NCBI GenBank assembly: GCA_949361645.1
Contig: OX442424.1
Location: 4,547,986 to 4,611,985, forward strand
Length of the DNA: 64,000 nt
Source of the DNA: Spongilla lacustris
Taxonomy: Eukaryota; Porifera; Demospongiae; Spongillida; Spongillidae
Direction: 5' to 3'
Positions 11,608-24,842 of this stretch are shown here, piece by piece. The position numbers and the translations under genes were made by a program. The notes beneath the pieces are model-generated. The model saw nothing but the letters and a program-made list of their open reading frames with translations, was not told the DNA's origin and ran no database searches. Position 1 is the first letter of the stretch, and each line of letters opens with the position of its first letter.

Positions 11608-14600
11608 TCATATATATGTGTGAGCTACAATATCAGGAATTTCATTCTTGATTAGAGTCACAGTTTCCTGGATCTGACCACACCAACTGGACATTTTTGC
11701 CTGCATATCTTTGACCTGTAAAATGGAATACATAAAACCCAGGTGCTATTCACTGTTGATTACGCATTGATAGCTGGAAATATCTTGATTAAATGAACTT
11801 TAAAAGGTTTCCGCAAATAAGGCCCTTCACATATATACTTATACTATTATAAAATTCCCTTGCGTTTGAATCACAATAACTTCCAAACGGTAAAAGCTAT
11901 GGACATCCTATTTTTAACACTTCATATTACACCTATGTGGTAAAATACAGTTTGAAGTCTTGCACCTGCTCCATGCCAGTATTGCTACGTCTGATACCCC
12001 TCCAGGTTCAAATCCATCATAACTTTTGGTAGGAGTAATCAAACTTGAGTTGTAGGTAGAGAGGTCTCTTACATTGTAGCTATTGGTCTGTTCTGTTTGT
12101 TAATTATGCCATCTGTTATACGGAGATACAGTTGAACAAAGTAGGTGCATGTTTCCCCGCTTGATTCGCACCAATGATATAACCACTGCCTCCCCATACA
12201 TTGAGCAGGATGCAATTTGCCCAAATTATAGGAAGTTATTGTGATTCAAACGCAAGGGAATTTTATAACGTTATGAATATATATGCAAAGGGTAATTTTC
12301 GTGGAAACAAGATGTATAGAAATGCATCGATATAAGATTCGTACAAATACCTGGTCTAAATCCAATACTCTAGGTTGAACCCAAGTCATGTTTACTTCTT
12401 TACTTATTTCATCAATGGTGCCTGAAGTGGGATAATGCAAGTGAGAAGACAGCACTGCACACACACTGTCTATTGAACTTGATTACTTTCTTGAACACAA
12501 TACAAGTTTCACAGCGATGTGCAAGGTACATATGTGAGTTTGTGTGTAGCTTCATTCAGCAAAGGTACATAAAACACCAACACGTCAAAGACAAAAACTC
12601 AAATTCGAACATTAATTTGTAACAGGTACACCTACATTGTAGGTAATCATTGCCTCATTATCATTATATACAGATATTCTTGTGTGGTCCATTCCAACAG
12701 TGACAAATTTGCAATTTTTCTGTAGAACCACATTAATCCTTTTCTTTTCTGCTGTACCTCAACTATAAATGACTTAAGAATGCCAAACCATGAGGTAATA
12801 TGTTTGATGTGGTATGTAGCCGTCAATTGCAGGGCTGAGTGCAACACTTTCAACACGGATTATGCAAATTGCTATTTGGTAATTCATTCACGAATTTTCA
12901 GTTAAGTGAATGTTGTATGTATATTATCGAAATTCCAAACATAGATTTGGTACTCTTTTTTTGAAGCTAGTGCTGAAAATGATGATGTGAGGAAAAAAGG
13001 AAGCAAACCATTTACATAGTCATTTGCAATGTGACTTGAGCTGAAATAATGGCAATGTATATATATGTAGTAAGTTGGAAATTACATGCACACAAAAATT
13101 ATACCTTTCACTAGTCCACGAGAAAGTGCCTTCATTACCAAGTGTTCCACCTATGGTGATTAACATTCTAATAAAATAAACCTAAAATGGACAGACAACA
13201 TGCATGTATATACATATACATGTATGTGACTCCACTATTTTAACATTCAATGTTATATTGACTAAGGATAATGTTAAATGTACAAGTGACTTGAATGTAC
13301 ATGTTACACAGCCAGCAGCAGCTTCCGTTTATCTGTAAACAGGACTTCCTGTTTATTTGGGACAGTGTCCAGCAAAATTGGGCTCGTAGGGTTATAATTT
13401 AAAAAAATTGCACATTATACTGAACATTTTATCTTTGCAATGGTACAACCTTTTCCTTTCAAATTTGGTACACTTGTTCATACATCATCTCTCTATGTTC
13501 TTATCCATTTTGGCACTATAATTATTTCACATGCCGACAGTGCAAAAATCGCGAATCCAACAGGTTAGAATTTCACATTTATCCACATACGAGTGTTGAG
13601 TATGCATAGGAGTCCTGTAGCTATTGATCTGTTCTGTTCGTTAGTTTTTGTATCATCCTTTACGGAGATACAGTTGAGCTAACTACATACACGTTTTCCC
13701 ACTTGATTCGCGCCAATGATATAAATCACCACCTCCCCATACACTGGGCGATTTCCCACATTGGCACGAATCAAGCAGGAAAACTTGCCCATGGTTTGTT
13801 CAACTGTATCTCTGTAATGGATGATATAGAAATTAACAAACAGAACAAATCAATAGCTACAGGACTCCTCTATGTACTACCCAAATTTGACGCGTTTTCA
13901 ACACTCGTACATATACGTGGAGAAATGAGGAATTCTAACCTGTTGTGTTAGCAATCTTTGCGCTGACGCTATGGAAAATAATTAGAGCTTCAAAAAGGAG
14001 ACAAACATAGAGAGTTGATGTGGAAACAAGTGTACGAAACTTGAAAGGAAAAAGTTGAACGGTTGCAAAGATGTGTTGTTTAGTGTAACATGCAATTTTT
14101 ATAGTGATAAAATTATAGCCCCACAAGCCCGATTTTGCTGGACACTGTCCCATTTATAGGCTCATATTGCTATTAACATAGGAAATTATAACGAGGGAAG
14201 GGGAGGAGAATTGGGACCCAGATTGCTATTAACCAGATCTGTTTGTTCTGTATAAGAATACAACATGTGTATGAAAAGCACACCCACCTTTCATATTAAA
14301 TTTAACCCAGCAGCCAATTTTTGGTCATTATTTTATTTTTAGCTTTGTTAATTACACATGCTTACAATGTACATTGTATGTACATGTATGGAACACACAT
14401 TAGGAAGTACTAAGTGTGAACATAAGAATAAGATTTTGTAAGTAAGTACTGAGAAATTATGTCCGAACAAACTTAGCTCTTGCACATACATGTTATCTAA
14501 TTACCCTAAAATGAAGTGTACATGTACCAATGTACATGTATGTGTATAGAATACATTCATACCTCTATGATGGGAATCTGTGCAGTGTCAGCAATAATGT

Positions 14601-17600
14601 TGAATGGGATTGTGCGATTGTGGGAGTGCCTTGAGAAGACAAGCTGCAAAGTTACTGATCATGAATAGTGTTGCAAAGTAAAAATGTGTACATATACCTC
14701 CATCAGTGATAGGAGTCGTATCTTTTTACAAAGCTTTTCTCTGTTATTTGCCAGATCGATCTACATGTATAGTACAACAACACTGACAACCAAAACATGA
14801 TTTACTAGTATGTATATACATGTACATGCTCTTTACCTGCAGTTCCCATTGTCCTGCAAGTGCACTGAATGCAGTTAGGTCTCCTGCAAAGGAAAGCACA
14901 GGGCAGAGGCAGTGATGATGCACACACATGTACAGGTACCTACTTGAGCAATGTACATTGTATCAACGTGCACAGAAGAGTTTACATGTACATACTGACA
15001 CTTACTGTACCATTGCCATAGACCACTCTATGCATGCATTCCTTTGATACATGTAAGTGTGGGCTGAAATTGGCAAGGTTGAACTCATTAAATAACAAAC
15101 TATACTCTAATTTTGTAAAAGCGGAGCTATAGATCTGATTTTCAATACAAACAACAATTAAAAATATAATTGCTCCAATTTGATAAATTGGATTATAGGT
15201 ACTAAAGCACTTGACTTTTCTGTAGCTGACCTCTACCAATTTTTTAACAGTAATCACCTTACCCTGGTTCTTCCACCATGGTGTAAACGTACATGTACTG
15301 ACATCAGTAAAGAAATATATGATACATATTGAACTAATTATATATATGGGGCAATTTCCACGAAAACTTCCTCTGTTTTATAACATTATAAAATAATGTT
15401 ATAAAAATGCTTCTTGCTCAAATTGCTACATCTTCCTAACGCTAAACACTATTGACTTCCTATTTTCAACAGTTCATACAACACCATTTATGTATAGTAA
15501 AATACATTTTGGGGTCTTGCACTAGCTCCATGCCAGTATTGCAAAGTTCGATAACCGACCAGGTTCAAACCCGCCATAACTTTCGATAGTTTGTGGGTAG
15601 ATATGTCCTGCAGCTATCGACTTGTTCTGTTCGTTTATTCGTTACAAAGATACAGTTGAACAAACTATGTCCACTTTTTCACACTCGATTCACACAGGTA
15701 AATTGCGTCCCAGTTGATGTATGGGTTATAACATTAGTGCGAATCAAGCGAGAAAACGTGCACATAACTTGTTCAACTGTATCTCTATAGTGGATGGTAT
15801 AAAAATTAATGAACAGAACAAATAGATAGGTATAGGACCTCTCTACCTATAAAACAAATTTGAAGCAATTTGATTGCTCCTACCTAAGGTTATGGCGGGT
15901 TTGAACCAGGTGGGGTATCGAACATTGCAATATAGCAAGTGCAAGATTCCAAACTGTATTTAGTATGTAGTGTTGAAAATACGAAGTCCATAGATTTAAC
16001 CATTCGGGAGATATAGCGATTCAAACAAGAAGCATTTTTATAACACGATTACTTTATAATGTTATAAAGCATAGGAAATTTTCGCAGATATGTATCCATC
16101 AGTAGGCTCAATGCATAAATGCAAAATATATACATACCTGTATTGAAAGCTCTCAGCAAGTCTATCAACCACCTATAGCTTGTTGATTGAAGTGACGCCA
16201 ATACTGGATGAGCAAGCTTTTTTTTTTTAAGTGGAAGGGGACATAGAAATCTTGAATACAACATGTTCATTAAATGTATAAATCCTTACAAGTTCTCCAA
16301 AGTTGTACACATCATCACCAAGCAAAGCTGCCAGAGACAAACTGAGTGCCCTTTCTACCTTCTGTTCCACTGCAGTAAAACATATAATGAAAGTGAATCA
16401 CACATCTCAAAGAAAGTATACAATTTCATGTATACTAGGCCGACCCCGTGAAAAATCAAGGGCTGATTCTATGGAAATAGTCTATGTTTTTTAAATACAT
16501 ACAATAATATTAACACCTTTTCTAACATACATATACTTATTGTTGTCCCACACGTTCTCTGGCCTGTACGATGAGAAAGAACCCTGCTTTCATTGCAGCT
16601 GCATTTACTAACATAAACACATATAGATTGGTCACTAAGTACATGTACATGTATATGTCACTATGTATTTTTGTTATTGTGTAGGCAGGTGGTCATTTGA
16701 TCCTTGCTAAATATATACATCAAATCCACAAGTGCAGGCACTAGGCCGAGTATATATGGTTTATGCTGACGTATGATTGTTGCAAATTATAGTAGTACAA
16801 TGTACATGTACAAACTGACTGCATTTATGTATATGTTAATGTACAGAATGGCTAGCAGGTTTGAAGTCACAGTACGTGTCACGGTAAATAGATCAAATCA
16901 AAATCAAGTTGAAAGCCAATTTTAAACGTAGAGTTGCTACACCTGTGCTATTTTTGTACGTACATTGTTGTACATGCATTCTTAAGTTTCACCACCTAAT
17001 ATGGACTTTGTAAAGTATTTCAAATGGACTGACAGAATATGCCAATATCATTTAGAAATATTTCCTTCACTGCTGGGCATGACAGAACACCTTGCAGTTT
17101 CCTATTGGAGTAGCAACTGGGCAACTTTTTACCATAAACAGCTATTTTCGTAGTGATAATATAAATTTTATTTTGTTCGTTGCTCATAAAAAATAGCCCA
17201 CAAAAAATAGCATTTACTTGTGCGTGGAGATTAGAGGTTGTTAAAAATCATGGCAATCAATTGCCGACCACAATTTCATAAGATCGAAAGTTTTGATTAG
17301 CTAAAGCCCAGCAACCATTCTCATATTCATAACTTCTCTAAATGGAATCCAATACATGTGTTTTTCAAGTTACTATAGGAATATGTATTTACATGTACTA
17401 TCAATGCAAATGAGTTGTATAGTAGTACTGCTTACATGTGTATCATATTAAGGCAATTCTCATTGATCCTCTCTTAGCTGAGGGCCTTCTTTCTACATGC
17501 ATTACATGTAATCATGATCCTACATATATATATGGGCATGCAATGCAGGATTTGCATACTACAAATAAAGCCTTCTAATCTGCAATGCCAAAAACTATAT

Positions 17601-20600
17601 TCATTTTATACTTGTAAGCATTGCACTACATCTCAATGTGTGCCAACAGGCTACATGTATGTCTACCCACAGCAGGAAATTGCAATTTGTACATTGAGAA
17701 TAATACGTATGGATAATACAGCTGTTCATCAGAGCAGTACATGAGTGTGATAAAAAAACTGCAGCAGTACAGAGCTTGTACGCAATGTATTAGAATGTAC
17801 ACCAGATGTAATAAAGAGGATGTGCATTATTAGCCATCAAATAACACATTGGGTGGTCTTGACTTATCAATCTTGAAGCAGAAGTATTGAAAACAGTATG
17901 TGAAAAGGTTTGGTATTCAACTGTTACATTCTGACATATGCAATATATAAGTTAGGCAAAAAAGAGATCCTTTACAATCTGAAATCCTTGCTATAGTCAG
18001 TGTTTTTATGCAAATTGTATTCATTTATTTATACATGTAGAAAGACGTGGTGAACTCAACTTACCTGACATTGAGCTAATATCCACACATCCAAGGTATC
18101 TAAGGGCATCTCTATAGTATGCACCATGGTCTGCTTTCACCTGAGAATCATAAAAAACACAGCAATGATTAAATCATTGTGCATCAGTTGCTGAACCAAC
18201 CTTGTGGAAGCTGCTGCACAAATCATAGTACCTGGCATGCACAGCAGTCACTCCATCAACAGTCTCCAGCAGTCCATTAACTTCTTCCATGATTTGCTAG
18301 TGGAGATCATTCAAAATTAACATCTTAATACCGGGACAATGATACCTGTACATGAGAGCAAGACGCAGTGCATAACATACATGTGTACATGTATATGTAA
18401 TGCATTTGAGTGAGACTCTGTGTTATTCACCACAATACAAGTATATCAAGGATAACATACATGTACTAATTAGTGAGCAATTACATTATGCCAATTAAAT
18501 GTAGATACATGTAGTTCACATAATAATAATGAAAATGTGGATAGTTCATCCATACTAAGCTAGTTTAAATACATTAATTCAAGCAATATCGCTAAATTTT
18601 CAGGAAGCAGGGTTTCGTCATTTTAATCAAGTGTACCTTCTAGCTCCACTACATATATTTAATAATGATGCAATCAAATGTTATGTATTTATTTATCCAG
18701 TGTGGGTGACTAGGCAAGAAGCCTAGATATCATGGCTAAGCCTAATTGAATCACTTTACAGCCACTGCAAGCAAAAAGCACGCATTAAAAGTGCTGGACA
18801 GCATTGAGAAAGTAAAGTGGATCATACATGTATCTACAAATGTATATAAATGAAGCAGTACAATGCTGATCCATGCATTATTTTCTGCCTTCACATTTAG
18901 ATATGGAATATTTTACACTTTCAAGTTGTACTTTTTTATCAAGCTAAAATGTGGTATACATTATCTTTTCTATGTGTATTCTATTGCTGGTGTCAACTAG
19001 CCATAGAATCGATAGAATAAGTATAGAATGTTGTTAGAGTGTGTAGCTTGATAAGGAAACATGCTAAAATGAATTGGAAATAAATTTAATGCTGAAAATG
19101 AGTTTGAAACTTTGAATACTACTCTTTACCTTTTTAAAAAAAAATGCAACTCCAAACAGTAAATTCATCTAAATGGTGAAGACAGCAAAATGCATATGTC
19201 TGATATATATAGGTACATGTATATCACTTTACTTCATCACTGCTGTCAGCACTTTAATAAATCGTGAGTGCAATAGAACAAAACTTAGTGAAAAATTACT
19301 AAAAAAATTGAAATTGCAAATATCAATCCTTTACAGTGTGCACATTTGGTTGGTACCAACCTTCACATCATCCAACTGAGAGGACTGAAGCTTGATTAAA
19401 CCAATTGCCGTCATGCAAAGCACCTTTGCCTCAAGATCATTCTTCACCTGTGTACATATGAGGGCTTATCACATGTGCACATACAGAATACTGAACTTTT
19501 TCCTTTGTCTTCTCAAAAAACAAGATTTTCTCACTCGCTTCTGTTGTTACAAATGATGATTCCTGCACTTATTCTCAATTGACATGTACACATACCTATT
19601 ATCTCATCTGCAATAACCAAAACAATTTCCACCAAACTAAGGGGTTTAATTCTGGAAAGCAGACAGATTTATGTCCATGATAAGTGCAGTTTCCCATTGG
19701 CAAAAACTTACTTGTGTTCAAAGTCCATCAGAAATTCATGGTAGAACTAAGGCAGGAAATCAAATTCTGATAACATACACTTCTATAAACAAGAAAAAAA
19801 TAAACATCGTCTTCGAGAAAGTACATTAGGTATAATTCTGAGTTGACAAAAAAAAAAAAACAATGCAACTTATCTGGTAGCACAAAACTGCTCGCTTGTA
19901 AACTGTACATACCTACGTACTGCACAAATGTGGGATAATAAAAGTATTCTCAATCTAATGAGGCGATACATTTGAGCTCTTGGGGGCCAGAAGAACCAAG
20001 TATACTAGATCTTGCCCTGGCAGATCATCCAGACATTTGGTTTGACTACCCTATTTCACTACAGGACCTCAGTATAGCAGTACAGTTGGAACCAATGTCC
20101 AAGCCTGACTACATGTACATGTACTAATGATATGCAATACACACAGTCCTTTTAATTTATTGGAAATGAATAGTTATATATACTCAGATATACTTTCAGA
20201 TTACTTGTTGATTGAATTAGAGTTCCAGCCTGTTACATAAGTGTATAAAATGGAATAATGCCATTGTAAGGGATCTATACCTGTTATTCCACTGCATATG
20301 TCATGCAAAGGCACACAAAAAGCATCAACATGATTTGCCAATGGTAGTGGAGTGGTATTACCATACAGGGTACATGTGGCAGGATTGAAGAATGCACACA
20401 AGACACCACACATACACACACAGAGGGAAAAGTTCTAGGATGGAAATGAATTCATTTCCAGCCTCTGATTCTGATTTTTGTTCCTCCAACCTTCACCGTG
20501 TGACTAAATGCAAAATCTAGGATGATCAATCCCACACTGACAGTGGAGTAAGGGATTCATCCTGGCATTCGTCCACAATTTGTGGAACAAAAACAAGGAT

Positions 20601-20656
20601 CAGAGGCTTTGAATAAATTGATTTCCATCCTGGAAGGTACGATTTTCTCCTCTATG

Positions 20657-20717
<61 letters not shown>

Positions 20718-21090
20718 TACACACACAACACACACACAAATACTCCTACGCACACGACAAACATTATGCAACGTCATAGAAACCTTAAATAAAGTTTCAC
20801 TTTAGGTTTCAGCAACCAAATGTTATTAAACATTATTCATCTTCGATACCTCCAAAAGTCCTCCCTGCTGGAAACTTGGGTGCCGAACAAATCTCAATGT
20901 ATGCTCTGTCAATTGATGCCATAAGCTGTACGTCGGTCGTACGAAATATAAACGTGGATGCGTTAATTAGAGATTTGGAAGCCAACCGTTTGTTAAAATA
21001 ATTTTCAAGTTCTGTCCACTCTTGTGCTAGTTCAGTGTCTGCTGCTTCCTGCCTTTTACGCAGAAGGTAACCTCTAGGATCTCTTGACAT
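11608..21090 (-). CDS. PSMD13: 26S proteasome non-ATPase regulatory subunit 13 (lid, Rpn9)
   Basis: A PCI-domain subunit of the proteasome lid. Minus-strand exons from the start: 21090 down to ~20840 (MSRDPRGYLLRKRQEAADTE..., 3' limit uncertain), 19712-19746, 19596-19651, 19485-19540, 19361-19447, 18201-18296, 18065-18140, 16290-16369, 16138-16216, 14837-14883, 14698-14760, 14563-14643, 13105-13150, 12351-12421, 11608-11715. Diagnostic segments are PLSLVEIVLVIADEII, AYYRDALRYLGCVDI, DDVYNFGELLAHPVLASL, VEHLVMKALSRGLVKG and VNMTWVQPRVLDLDQ, the last being the C-terminal PCI signature. Phases match at every join from 19746 onward. The join from exon 1 to the FYHEF exon is not solved; either exon 1 has an internal donor or a small exon lies between. 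Introns hold three large palindromic elements. The exon at 16138-16216 has a purine-rich (poly-A) acceptor tract, which is unusual. Confidence 0.93.
11815..12285. repeat. Dispersed palindromic element, copy B (PSMD13 intron)
   Basis: Arms beginning near 11850 (AATTCCCTTGCGTTTGAATC) and ending near 12268 mirror each other. The outermost ends are GTTTCCGCAAAT near 11809 and ATTTTCGTGGAAAC near 12294. The interior includes the family core AGATACAGTTGAACAAA and CGCTTGATTCGCACCAATGA. Non-coding. Confidence 0.75.
13357..14154. repeat. Dispersed palindromic element, copy C (PSMD13 intron)
   Basis: A near-800 bp palindrome. The left end is TGGGACAGTGTCCAGCAAAA and the right end is its reverse complement around 14132-14152. 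A TTTAT direct repeat may flank the ends. The interior shares the AGATACAGTTGA and CTTGATTCGCGCCAATGATA blocks of the family. Open frames inside it are mirror artefacts. Confidence 0.8.
15345..16095. repeat. Dispersed palindromic element, copy D (PSMD13 intron)
   Basis: A ~750 bp palindrome running from CAATTTCCACGAAAACTTCC to CATAGGAAATTTTCGCAG, with TTATAACATTATAAA boxes in both arms and the family core (GATACAGTTGAACAAAC, CGAATCAAGCGAGAAAA). It ends about 45 bp from the PSMD13 exon at 16138-16216. Confidence 0.8.
20434..20632. repeat. Short inverted duplication near PSMD13 5' end
   Basis: 20434-20490 (GGATGGAAATGAATTCATTT... CCTCTGATTCTG) is mirrored by 20580-20632 on the opposite strand, with a ~90 bp spacer. 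It lies in the first PSMD13 intron. The minus-strand arm contains a DPCF-like reading that superficially resembles the missing PSMD13 segment, but I cannot support it as an exon. Confidence 0.55.
20660..20735. repeat. (CA)n microsatellite
   Basis: A CA dinucleotide tract of about 56 bases followed by an imperfect CA-rich tail, in the first PSMD13 intron. Frames through it are spurious. Confidence 0.95.
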
Positions 21091-22248
21091 GGTATATACC
21101 AGACGCCTGCTGTCGCCTCGTTCCCAGGCACAAATATTCCAAAATAATATACGGGGTTATTCGGGTTTTATAAATGGATTAATTACAGTATCGGTACATG
21201 TAGGATAGTATGCTTGACTTTGAAAGCTATTTCTTTTGCGTTGCAAATTGAATACATGCATGTATTGAATTCAGTACAAACCTAGATATTAAAGTATCCA
21301 CACCCAAATGAGCTGCAAAGCTGCTGTCCATTAAATGTGGGCTGAGTTTTGATCTATATATCAGGGCAGTCCTTTGGTGTGCCTTCATTGCCCTTAACTG
21401 CAGTGCTTTAGGTCCAATGGGCTTATAACTGTATCATGACTTACAAGTGTGGCCATCATGCATAAAAAAATTCTGGGATGTGTGATACAAATCATTTCAC
21501 TGAGTATAGGTTTGGCTCCATTTAGAGGTTGGTTGTGCAGTTGAGGATTTGCTATGCCAAGGGCAAGATCTGCAGTCTGCAGATGTTTTTTTCCACCAAT
21601 GTCTTTTCAGTTTTAAGTATCATGTGCTGCATCACTTACTATGAAAGTGTGCATGACAACTCGTGGCAACAGAGTAAAATGTAAAGAGTTTGTACACAGC
21701 TGGGCAAATGCCTTGCCATATATGCGGCAAATATATATATATATATATACATAATATTATATTTTAAACTGTATTTTACAAGTATAATGTTTAACATATG
21801 CGCTAGCTATGCATCACAACACCAACACTCCTAACTGACTCTAGATGGCATTCTGACTCTAGATGGCATTCTCCCTAACAAATTTATTATACTATTTTCC
21901 TGCATTTAACCATAGATATAACACATACATATATGTGTTATATCTATGATTTAACATATACTTTCTGGCTACAATGGAGTTACAAAAAAAAAAAAAAAAA
22001 AAAAAAAGCGAGACAATACATGTTCACTGCACAGTGGAGGAATAAGGGAAAACTTGGACCCAGAAAATAAATGTATGCTACTATGCCAAAGCACCACTTT
22101 TCATGACTACATGTAGTACCTTCACCAATTGTAGCCGACTTATCAGATCAGCGTACCCGAGAATTTATGAACTGTGCATGTCAGGAAATTTTTGCAACCG
22201 TAACTATATATACAATCAATTAACATATTGTCAGTCACCGCCCCCTCG
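21091..22248. other. Divergent intergenic region, PSMD13 / EF-hand gene
   Basis: About 1.16 kb between two head-to-head starts, so it should contain both promoters. It holds a short (TA)n run near 21729-21750, an 18-19 bp tandem duplicate CTCTAGATGGCATTCT at ~21840-21872, a perfect palindrome ATAGATATAACACATA/TATGTGTTATATCTAT around 21913-21949, and a ~24-base poly-A run at 21984-22007. No ORF of interest. Confidence 0.7.
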
Positions 22249-24783
22249 ATGGACAATGGCGCTCACCCTAAGTCGAAGAAGTCGTTAAAGAATGAGGCAA
22301 AGGACACAGTCAAATATGATAAATTGCCGTTACTTCATTCTATGATATCAAAGGGTACCTCAGAAGGACAATCATCTAGCGTTTTGCCAATATCTTGTAG
22401 TAGATGTCAGTCTCTTAAAAGAGGGAGTTCGTTGCATTTAACTCTTGCCTACAGAAAATGCAGGTGCCACAGGCAATTTGAACACAAGATAAGTGAATCG
22501 AAAGTAACAACCGTGTGTAATTTGACTTCGTCAAGTACCGTTAGTCGAATTGCGGAGGTACCAGTAGATTCAACACCAGTACTGCAGTTGCCACCACTAG
22601 AGCCTTTGCCATTAGCCAATGTTCACCCGCCGGTGCTTCAAATCGCCGATTCTGCTAGAAAGAAATTAATTGAACAAAACTCCAGCTCCTCTGAGAAGCT
22701 ACCGTGTATAGTAAGGTAAAGAGGGAGGTAAAAGTGATATAAATACTTCGTAGCATGCATCTTCAAACAGAAATCATGTATTGAGTATTAATTTTCATGT
22801 AAGTGCAAGTGCTCTGCTTTACCCCCATCTAACATAGTGAGTGACCTTATGTTAAATGCCTGCATTGGTGCGTGTTAGTAAAAAAAGTATGGAAGTGGTT
22901 TAATGGAGCAGCACTGCTACCAGATTATACAATTTTTTTGCCATGTGTGTATAATCATCTTAGCAAGACTACATCATCTAGCAACTTTTCAATGAATACA
23001 TCACAAATGACAACTGTGCAACGTCCACAGCACAAGTCTTCTGAAACAGTTCGAGAGGTAAATTTTTTTTTGCTTATAAAGAGTGTTCCAATATGTACAT
23101 ACGTATATATAATTCCAAACATAGTTACATGTGTATGGTGATTTATTTGCAAAGTAGTGCTCAACTTGTAATGTTTTGCTGTTGGTGAATAAAGCATTGT
23201 TATGTGTTAGATTTGTTCAACATTTTTATGTACACATGTATAGATTATTGAGTTAAGAAAGTATGTGCCACACTCAAAGCAAGCACTTTTGATGGCCAAG
23301 TTTACGATGCTGGACAGAAATGGCGATGGGTAAAGTCCACTCGTGACAAAGTTTCTCTTCTGATTAACTTTATCATCTTGACTTAATCAGGCATCTAACA
23401 TTTAGTGAATTTCTGACAAGTTTGCCCTACCATGGATATGGTAAGGATTTGACAGAATTGCTTCAACAGGTATATGACATTGTATTAAGTTGCGGTTCCC
23501 AAAAATTATAAACTTTTAGTTTTATACCTTTCTTAGTGAGTCAACCTACTTTGGCAGAAGAGAATTTGTTGTTTGCTACTGCGTAGCTGAAATATTACTG
23601 GAATCAAGGTAAATTTTAAGAACTATGTAAGTTGCGTTGCTAATAATTGTTTAATTTTATTTATTTTTAAAAATCCCATGTATGTAGAATCGACTAGATC
23701 TAATGTATGGTAGTGTCTAAGGGTTTATATATTTAAAATTCTTGTCTACAGAATCCCACAGTTTGCACTTCCAGATAATGGTTTAATATTTCAGATATTA
23801 AGACCATTTCTTGTAAGTTTGAATATTTCATGCATGCACATTGATATTGTTTTTTTATTTGTTGAAATTATTAACTGCTTTTTTGAATGCATTTATTATT
23901 GCTATGGATGCCAAGGGGAACAGGAAAGAATAAATTCAGCTACAACGTACACATGACGATTTGGGCATTAAATGATTTTTTTTTTTTCAAAGAGGGGCTA
24001 CTTGAGCCTCAAGTGTAAATATGACTTTTAATACATGCATACATGTATCATTACAATTCCACAGTTGTACTTATCTGAGTATGCCAATTGTGGCCAAGTC
24101 TCATTTGAAGATTTGCAGGTATTCACATCACAATATAATTCATAACATGAACCTACAACTTTGAACCTAAAACGTTGTTTAGATGGCAGCTGTACGTGTA
24201 AATGAACAGTTTGCAAATACAGTATCTATCTACTCATCTAGCATGGTAGTAAGTTTTGCATTGCACAGTGATGTGTCTTTCATTTTGTATGGGTCTTACA
24301 GGTGTTTCCTCAGTCTTAATAGAATCTAGTGAAAAAATTCAGATTGGTACATCAATTGTAGGGACTGTAATTAGCTAATTGTGTGTCCAGTTGATTATGC
24401 TCCATAAAATTTTAAATAATGATTGCTATAGGGGAGTATAGTTCTAAATTGAAATTGGTATTTTCCCTTTAAAAAAAAAAAATCAAACCAGTGAAGCTTT
24501 TCAATTGATTTCATTTGCACCTTTCATGTACGGGGTAAAGAATATACTACTACATGTATTTTTTATTTTTATTTTTTAAAACATGTTCACACCACCTTAT
24601 ACAACGCTTGCCGCGGAAATAAATTCATAAGCGATGAGGCCCCGGTATATGTTGTACATTAATTTATGAATTTCTTACTTTCAGCGACGGGAAGGCGGAA
24701 CACTTCATATATTGGATTGCATGGCATTGGGACCGTTCTACCTGCGTGTCACTTCTCAGTGTGGCAAGAGTAAGATTGCATAA
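22249..24783 (+). CDS. Unrecognised EF-hand protein, 356 residues
   Basis: Nine exons: 22249-22715, 22964-23057, 23244-23329, 23391-23469, 23541-23608, 23752-23812, 24065-24118, 24183-24245, 24685-24783. All join in phase and sum to 1071 nt, exactly 356 codons plus a stop. The first ~190 residues are polar and Ser/Pro/Lys-rich with a Cys cluster (CSRCQSL, RKCRCH) and look disordered. A canonical calcium loop, DRNGDGHLTFSE, is split across exons 3 and 4. A second, degenerate EF-hand-like pairing may follow (FEDLQMAAV region). The C-terminus (GGTLHILDCMALGPFYLRV) is unlike anything I can name. The acceptor of exon 5 is a tandem TAGTGAG. The stop lies 59 bp before the kinase at 24843. Calcium binding is a family-based inference; the function is unknown. 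Confidence 0.85.
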
Positions 24784-24842
24784 CATCACAAAGTATGGAT
24801 ATGAGCTGCGCAGCGTCCGGGACGCTTTACGCTTATTGTAAT

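Noticed and set aside
16500..16600. Possible extra PSMD13 exon (IVQARERV-like reading on the minus strand)
   Set aside because: The exons at 18065 and 16290 already join in phase and give continuous family similarity.
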